From contig CP099848.1 of assembly GCA_030062745.1 (NCBI GenBank), positions 18,835,081 to 18,899,080 on the forward strand: a stretch of DNA of 64,000 bases, written 5' to 3'. The position numbers and the translations under genes were made by a program. This document shows positions 32,801 to 41,800 of this stretch, piece by piece. The DNA comes from Capitulum mitella. Lineage: Eukaryota > Arthropoda > Thecostraca > Pollicipedomorpha > Pollicipedidae. Position 1 is the stretch's first letter, and each line of letters begins with the position of its first letter. The notes under the pieces are model-generated. The model did not search any database and was not told the DNA's origin. It saw nothing but the letters and a program-made list of their open reading frames with translations.

Positions 32801-35800
32801 GCAGTGCATGCAGGGTTAATGCTTAGAGACGGCATTCCGAAACAAGACGTTCACGGGACTGGCGTTATCCGAGTCTAAAGAGTTTACTTCGTTATGAACT
32901 CTATTCTGGGTAATCTTGGCGAAACAGAGTACACTCTGACTTACCTGGGACAACGGGAGATACTAAATCTTTGTCACGCAACGCATAGAGTTGACTCATA
33001 TTCCATCCGAAGGGACAAAAAAAAAATCCTTGTTCCTAAACGAAGCTTAAAAGGGCTAATTTGGCATAGCGAGTAGCGGACAGACCTTAACTGCTTTCTA
33101 AAACCTAAAAGAGCGCGCCCAGGGAGACAGCACCGGGATATTGACAGAGAGCTGCTGCACCGAGCCCTACCCTATCTGTAAGCTTCAAGCGCCGCGCCTC
33201 TCACCCCAACAAAGACAAACACACCAAACCTTTCCTCTGCTACTGACGTCCTCACCCCCCTCCCCCTCCTTCCCCCGAGCGGGCGCCGGCGCCGACCGCT
33301 CACCTGGCCTCCTCGTCGACGAGCGGAGGCCGGAACTGGCCGTAGTACGACTCGTCGAACGCGGCGGCCGGGCCGGCCGGGTAAGGCGGACCTCGGCCGC
33401 GCTCTGGCGAGCCGGCGTACTCGGCCGCGCCGCCGGCGACGTAGCCGGTCGGGCCACCGGGGCCGCGCGGCGGCACGCCTGTCTGCGTGCGCGGCGCGGC
33501 GCCCGGCGCCCGCCCGCCCCGGCCGTACCCGGCCCGCTGCGGCTTCGGCGGCGGACCTGTCGGCGACGGCAAGAAGTGTCGGACAGAACCGGTGGGGGGA
33601 GGGGGATTAATCAGGAGTCGGCGGACAGATACCAGATCAATATGGGAACGTCCCTTTCTTAACTGACGGCCAGGCTGATTTGGCAACACGGCTCTGCATG
33701 GTGCCTACTGATATTTTCTTTCAGGTACCAACCGCTATTTGAAGAATGCGCGACTTTTGTTGAATAACAAGCAAGGAGAACATCGATGTCAGAGCACAAA
33801 ACATCATCATATGGATGCAAAATTTAGCCTTGCAACAAGCTTTTACTCGGACAAGATTTGAGGACTTCCCGAAGCTTATCTTAAAAACATTATGTTTTAA
33901 AGATATCTGATATACAATACTCTAAAAACATCTTATATACCATAATCTTAAAAACATAAACCCACATTCCAAAGTCCAACAGGAGTTAGTTACCATCAAG
34001 CACAAAGACAAGCATTTACGGAAAATCAAGTGATTCACGCAGGAGCGGTTCACACAGTCACTCCGTAGTTTTATCGACAACGGAATACGACACTTCAAGC
34101 ACCCAACCTTCCCTGGGGTCTCCTCTTTGTATGTCTTTGATACAAAACTAACATAACGTGACACTGGTTATTTAGACTGACTCGGCCCTGCTATCGGAGG
34201 CCGAGCTGCGCACCTGGCCCCGGTCGGTGGGTACGAGCGGCGGGCACGGTGTCAGGCGCTCCTCGAGGAGGGTACGTCCCAAGCGGGCGGGCGCTGGGAG
34301 GGAACGAGTTCATCATCTCGTATCCCCTGGTCTTGCCCTGCGAAAGGAGAGACTTCGGTGAGGTCAGCTCTGTTGGCCGACAAGCATCATTTACGCGGAG
34401 CCCTCGGTATGTTCTGAATAAAGCTCATTACTGACACGTGCGAGCAATAGCAGCCCAGAAATCAGCTCACGGCGATGTTTCAAAAACAAACGTCCACCAT
34501 CCACTCTAGGAAACGTGTCTAAAGAGCATTATAGCTCTGTCTCCACCCTACAAAGTGGTTTTGCACAGCTGAATTTGGTGCCCCTGGCTGCCGATATTGC
34601 TGACCTTGGCCTTATGCACGTGCTGACTCTGGTAGTCTCCGTCGAACTCGGGTTCGCTGAAGTAGCTGTTGTCCTCCCAGGAGGAGCCGTTGACCGGCGG
34701 CGGCTGCGACACGCCAGTCTCGAAAATCCTCAGCACTGAGCGGTCGCGGACGTCTCTGCCCCGGGAGGTCGCGTCAGGCCAGGTCAGGTCAGGCCAGCCC
34801 AGGTCAGCCCAGGCCAGCGGGCACACACAGCACAGTACGCACGCCTCTCAGATCAGGGTTCATAACGTTTGTTCGTGTCTGAGGCCACACATACATGCAT
34901 CTGTTCCGGCAGAAGGGCTCATTTCGGAATGCTGCTTGCTTTTTTTACACGATTGGGTGAGGTTAGATTTCCACATAATATAACACAACATAACATACGT
35001 ATTTTCAGAGATCATAGAATCCAACAAGACATGCACTCATCTTCAGATCGGCGCAAAAAAAAACTTTATATCACCCCCCCTAAATTTGCTGTATCTAACT
35101 TAATATAACAAACATAAGAAAACGCAAGACATTGAATGAAATGGATCAACTGGCCCCGCCCACTTGGCGCCACGCCACCAATTAATAGTTGATAAGGTCG
35201 TCTCTTGGCGTTGCCACCGCCCATCCCCCCGCCAGGCGCTGCTGGGTGCACTTTAGGTTTGGAATCGCTTTGTTTTGATCAAGAAATTTTGGAACAACTT
35301 GGCAACTATAGCTGGATCGTTGCCACTTAAATCACCGTCATGAAACAGAATTCTAACTTTGTCTGAATTAGTAAAGTGGGAGAAACTTGGAATTATTAGA
35401 ATTATTTGATTGAGAAGTTCCGAACGTGGCACGTCAAAACTGGGTCAGTTTTACGTTACGGTCCGCATGTTACGGCTCATTGTCATGTAACGCTGTCGCG
35501 TATTATTCCTAAGGTCAAAGTTACTACGAAGATCGTGTTAGTAGTTAGTTTAATATTTATCTTTAATACGGGTACAAAACGGGAATTCGATTGCGATGGT
35601 CAAAGGGTACAAGAATAGAGTGTATTGCAGGCGCACCAGGAACAAGGCACACCTAAAGAAAGTTTAAATGGGAAAGTAAAAATAGGTCTGTTGCCATTTG
35701 TGAGAGAAACGGAGATGAAAACGCTCGTAAATGTTCAGTTCCAGGGACAGTCACAGACTGTGCTAGAAATCGACTAGACCATAAAACGTTGGTTTATGAG

Positions 35801-38800
35801 TATTGAAGGACTTAGAAACGTCATATAACATTTTCATGGATCCCCCACTCTCTCTCTCTCTCTCTCTTTCTCTCTGTCTCTCCCTCGCTGCATCCTAGAC
35901 GTACTCCGTGCAATAAACACCATACTTTTCACACCGCTCCGTTTCGGGCGGCGACAGGGGCCTGCAGTGGCCAGATGCACGCTGAGAGGGGGGAACAGTT
36001 CGTTGCAGTTCGACCCCGCCCAGCTGCGGCCGGCTATTGGTGACACAGTCCTCAGGCAGGCGGCCGATACCCAGCGATACAACAACAATAAACACAGGCC
36101 GGCGACGGCGCAGTGAGGTCAGAGCTGCAGCCACATCTTGCCGGGAGCCCTACTCTCTCTCTGGGACTGATCAGGTGATGGAGCAGGGAATCACTTTCAG
36201 CACCAGCGATCAGGGCTTACCGGCCAGAACTACTCGGCATGTTTAAGTGTGATTTGAAAGTCATCACACGGCTGGTATGCGTGCCGATAACACAATGCAA
36301 CCAAGGAAGATAATTTCATACAGATGAGGAATTCGAGTTTTCTCCTAATATATTTAAAAGGAATTCATGTCGATGAATGCGCGATTTTCAAGATATTAAT
36401 GGCTTGTGTATGTTTAAGGTACCATGCCATGCATTATTCCGTGGTCGACGATTGTGATGTAATGCGTCCGCTTAGGGTCTAAGGGAAATTCGGTCTTTTT
36501 TTACGTAACGTTCATACACATGATATTAAGTTACGCCAGTTTTGAGGGGAACGAGTCCTTCTGTCCACACGTCTGGCGGACTTCATGACTTTACGTATAT
36601 AATAACAGTTACTATGGTGCTTCTATTCAAACTATTGACCACGTCTCAATGTACCCTGCCTACCGTTCGTTTTCACTTTAGCTCTCTCTGTCAGTTCCGT
36701 CGATATTTCTAGCATTTTCTTTTGCCTTATCACCGACTCCGCCCCTTTCCACCTCGCTCTTTCTTTGCCCATCCTTCCCCTGTACCCCGTCTGTCACGTT
36801 GCTGTCCTCTGACCCGAGTCCCCTCTTTGTGCGCTGCTCTGGGCGATCACCGCTGACAGCGGGATCAGTGGCGGCGGGGCACCCCGCCCTCCGCTCCGTC
36901 CCCTCCTCCGCCCACCTCAGGTCCTCCATGTCGTAGAACATGTCCCGGCTGGAGTCGAGGATGTAGATCTTGCAGGCGGACGAGTCGAGGTACTCCATGT
37001 TGAGCTGGCGCGGGAAGCTGCGCACGAACAGCGCCTTGACCGTGTACAGCGACGTCACCTCGTTCGGCAGCAGCGCCCGCTTCGTCTCGTTGCCGTACTG
37101 CAGGAACACCACGCCTGGAGGCGGAGACCCGCTCGTCAGGCCACTGACAGACATCACGGTGGAAGCGGGAGGGTGGTAGGGATAACACGTGGGGGGGGGG
37201 GGGGCGCGGGGATAACACGTCACCTGAGCATGGAGGATACGTATACACAATGGACAAAGCCTAGAGACGGGGTCAGATCAAAGCGACGGTTGGTGTAGGA
37301 GTTCATTCAGCACAATGAACGTCCACAGCTAACAGTCACCGAACACTAGTCATCTGGGACAGGTTAAACAGAAAAACCCGGAGAGTCATGAAGTACCATA
37401 TGTAAATGTTTGAAAACGTTATGGTTGTTACGCAAACTGCGAAGCAAACAGATTTATACATACAAAAACAAGACTCGTACACTTTAACCTTACAGATAGA
37501 CTCACATTAAACAAGGACGAATGACAGCTATAGCTTGAAAAGCATAGCTACACACATTATGAAAGGTCTCACCACACTGGACTGATAGCTTGAAGAGATA
37601 ATGAGTGGCGTTGGAGAAATATTTCACTCTGCCCAGCGCTAAAGGATCACGGCATCAGTTGAACTGAGTGAGGGACAAGTAAATTAAACAATAACAGCAG
37701 AGCAGGTTGGGGCAAACAGCCGGTTGTCTCAGGACGTTCCATGACCTCCTTCCATTTCCTAATCAACCTCCACGTCTCAAGAAATCCTTCTGACTCACCA
37801 AGTAGCCATTCCCTGATTTCCTCCCACTCAAGAAGTGGCTCCTCCCTCATCCCCCCTCACACACAAGAACACTCACCGAGCGGCCTCTCCATGGTTTTTG
37901 ACGGTGTGCGGACCACTGGCAGGGAGGAGCGCACCTTGGCTCCCCGTCTGAAGCCCGTGGAGGACGTCTCCGCCTCGGACATGATACCCGGATCGTCGTC
38001 GAACATGCTGGACGATGGTGGCAGCGAAGAGTAGTTCCTCATCTGTTGCTGTGGAGAGAACAAAAAATGCGTGAGATGACGCAACGCAGGCTATATCTTC
38101 CTCGCTTCAATGAATGCCGTGTATAATCACAATGTCTGTGGATGGCATTCTTTCGCAGTTGGTAGCAGGAATTGTCGGTATTTCAAGACGATATACGATG
38201 TACGAGTACAACCACTGCTTTCTTGCAGCTGTCGTTATAACGTTAACGTCTCCACACTCTGCAATATACCCCACCTCAACAAAGCTGAAATTAAAAACAA
38301 TCCTCGAACATGGCCAAATGTGGTAACATTCGCGTTTTCCATCATGCTCTCCCATTTGTTCTCAAGAGGAAAATTAAATCCGATCAAATTAGCAAGTCAC
38401 CTCAGCCTGGACACGCAAGACACCAAAACGCGAACGAGATGCAAACACGAAGCCTCTGACGGATGCCAAGAGGTGCCCGAGTCGGCCCGGACACGGTTTA
38501 CCCAGACCTGGTGCCCTGTGGCGTCAGAATCGTCCGACTGAGCCCTCCTCGGACTGTACCAGCCCTGGGAGGGGAACAGTCCATCTGACCGGCCTCCGAC
38601 TGCGTCCATCGCGGACCCGGCACCCCACCACTGGCCCGGAGAGGTAGGAGCTGCCCTGCCATCGCCCGAGTCGACCTCCGGCGCGACGAACACGTCGTCT
38701 TCAAGGTCGCCCCAGCTGCTGTTCGACGGGCAGAGGTGCCTGCGCGTCGGGTCACTGACCGCGGGACTGGCGCCTGCATGCCCGTCCGAGGGGCTCGGCG

Positions 38801-41800
38801 AGCTCGTCTGGGCGGGGGAGGGGCGGAGGGGCTGCCGCAGTGTCGGGCGCTCCCGGCTCAAGCGGGCCGGGGCACTGTAGTCGCGCGGCCGCTGCCGGCG
38901 TCTGGCCAGGCCGTCCGCGGCGTTCTGAAGGGCCCCCTCCGCCGGCCAGCCGGCCGACGGCGTCTGCCTCCGACCCCTCGAGTCGGAGTCGGTCGGAGAG
39001 GAGGTGACCAGCAGACGGCAGTACTCGTGTGGCGCCAACCGCAGCAGACCCGGCACGACCATGGCTTGTCTGCCGCTCCTTCACTGCGGGCCGATGAGGG
39101 TTCAATCTTCAGCAACCCAGCCGCGATACGGAGACGCAGCTCGGCCGCGATACGGAGACGCAACTCAGCAGTGAGGAGTCCATGCGACTAAAGGCGACTG
39201 CAACACTCCCTGAGCCTTCTCTTTGCAATACTGCCGACATTGTTCACTGATTTCACTGCACTGTTGATCCTTAGCTCTTCGTCCAGTTGTTTGTCAGATG
39301 TTATAAAACAGAGACTGCGGCGCTGCGCGCCCGCGAGGCCAACGAATTCACACCATCACCAGCCTGGCAGCCGCGACAGGCGCTCACACTTGGCGCCGGA
39401 CGCTGGCCGCGGACCCAGACTAGCAACCGTCCAACCGCCCACCCCGCGGCCGTTCGCACCGTCACCTCCCGCCGGCCACTACCCCGTCCGACGAGGCGGC
39501 ACACACCCACCGCTCGGCCCGCTATCTCGGCCCACCCCAGCCCCACGGGGGGAGGGCGACGGGCATGACCACACACTCGGGGTGGGGTGGGGGGCAGGCC
39601 CGGCCGACCGCGCGAGCTCCGGGGAACGGCGGGGAACTACGAACGGCCCGCCGGAACAGACTGGTCCACTGATGACTCGTGACGTTCGTCATGACCAGAT
39701 AACGGCCTGATGTAGCCCGCCGCGTTGCCGGTCAAAGGTCAGGTGATGATTGCGCCCGCCGGACATACCGCCGGAGATCTGATCCGGTGAGCGGTCGCAG
39801 CAATGACGGGCGACACCGTCTGCACCGCGCGTCAGGGGAAGAACCGAGCGGCGGGCAAGGCAGGGAAGAGAAGGGTAGAGGCTAAATATTGACGGTGGAG
39901 TCTAAAACGTGATTGTTTGCTAGACCAAGCGCCTCATACTTCCTCCTTTGGAACCAGATCTGCCATGAAACAGTTAAAAAAACGGAATGAATTTCTGTTC
40001 GGCAGCATGATGACATAACTCTCATTCGTTACATATAAAATCGCAACGATTCAAACGCATTCATGAACCGGAATTACCATGTTTTCTTTTGTAGCATGAG
40101 TGGCCAATCATGTTGCATATAGCAGACCAGGCTGCATGTTTGCCCCGTTACTTACTGTAACTATGAGAGACTAAAATGTCAGTGGTACTCGTTTTCGTTT
40201 TCGTTTTCCTCTGCCGCAAGCTGGCTGGCGTTACAGTTTCGGAACCACACTGTTCTCAGAATTCTGCGTATATTTGGGTCGATCGGGCAATGACCTCATC
40301 AAGGTATCAGCAGAACTTCGCCGCCTCGCCTGCCAAAAACAACACGGCCCGAGTCGGAGCAGGGGCCAGGCCGCTCCTGACTCATGACTCATCCAGAGGT
40401 CACCATGGCAACTGAAACAGCGGATTCCTCGCCACATCACCACATAGACAAAACCATAGATCCTAAAGGTTATACAAATCGTCAAAGAAATGCGGTCTTG
40501 CGCATTTCCAGATACGGCAGCTTCAACAAAGAAACTTTGTAGGGCAATTCAAAGGTTTGCCGAGATTATCGCCATAACTGTTTTGATCTAGCTTGACAAA
40601 CTGCGAGGAAAAAGACCAATCCAAGACTCGTTTTGGGACAGTGTTTCCGAGTCATCGATTGCTTTGGATCGTGATATGATCTTATCTACGTCCGTCAGGA
40701 TGCGGTCCATCCGCAAATAGCCTCGGCGAACCAAGTTTTGGCACGGGATCCGGGACTGCACATAGCGCCACATCTGCCGCAGACCGAAGAAAACCCGTCC
40801 ACCCACGTGTTTCAGTTCGGGTGGCGAGGGAAGTTCCTCCCAATCACCATAAACATTGATACAAGGACGAGTTTCATAACGTTTGTTTGTAAAATGCTAC
40901 GACCGTATTCTTTCATTCTGTGACAATGCTGCTTACAAAGCAACAAATATCACGAAAAAACGGTAACAGATCATCGTCGATGTGAACATTTCATCTAACT
41001 GGCAAAACAGTCTCCGAGAAATCCACAAGAAGCGGTCCGGTCCGCCTCCATCTGAGACGTGAGCTAGTGCCGCCGCTTCCTGGATGGCTCTGACAGGGGA
41101 TCCTGATCGGCGGCTGTCGCAGCCTCAAAGGAAAAACGGCGCCGGTGGGAGCCCGAACCAACCCCGCCGAAAACGACCTGCCGTGCAGCTACAAAGCGCT
41201 GAGGTTGTCCTGAGCAGATAACGCCCAGAGCCGAGGACCTTATGGTGCAGACAACGCTCAGAACTAAGGACGTTATGGTGCAGACAACGTTCAGAGCCAA
41301 AGACCTTATGGTGCAGACAAGGCTCAAAGCCATGGATGTTACGATGCGAACTCTTTGAGACTATGAGACTTTTTTACAGTCGCCTTGGTTCCAATGTAGT
41401 TTCACGCCCACAGTTTTCTGTCATGGCTGTCTCGCTTGTTTGTTTTATTGGAGGCGTAAAACAAGAATCTGTTTCTGCTTCACACTGCCAATCTGGAGCT
41501 ATTGCCTTTGGCGCATCGTGCTATTCCTCCGGGTCTGACGTCAACAGCCGGCGGTATGAGCTCGGCGTCAGGTTAATGTATCTTCGGATTGCGCCGGACT
41601 GGCATCGAATCCAAGCTGGCATCCGACGCATCAGCCATTGCGTCAGCTTACGGACCTCAATGTGGTAACATTCATAACTAATCCCAACTTAGAAAGTGGT
41701 GGCAGTTTTAATTTAGTATAATGCACCACTGGCGGGTCCAGGGGACGTGGCACTAGATCCATAGCTCTCCACTCGGTGTATGGCCTAGGGCCTGCAGCCC

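Noticed and set aside
35895-36134. GC-rich minus-strand frame as an exon
   Set aside because: The exons on either side (ending DLR, starting DVRDRSVLR) join directly in a conserved motif, so nothing belongs between them.
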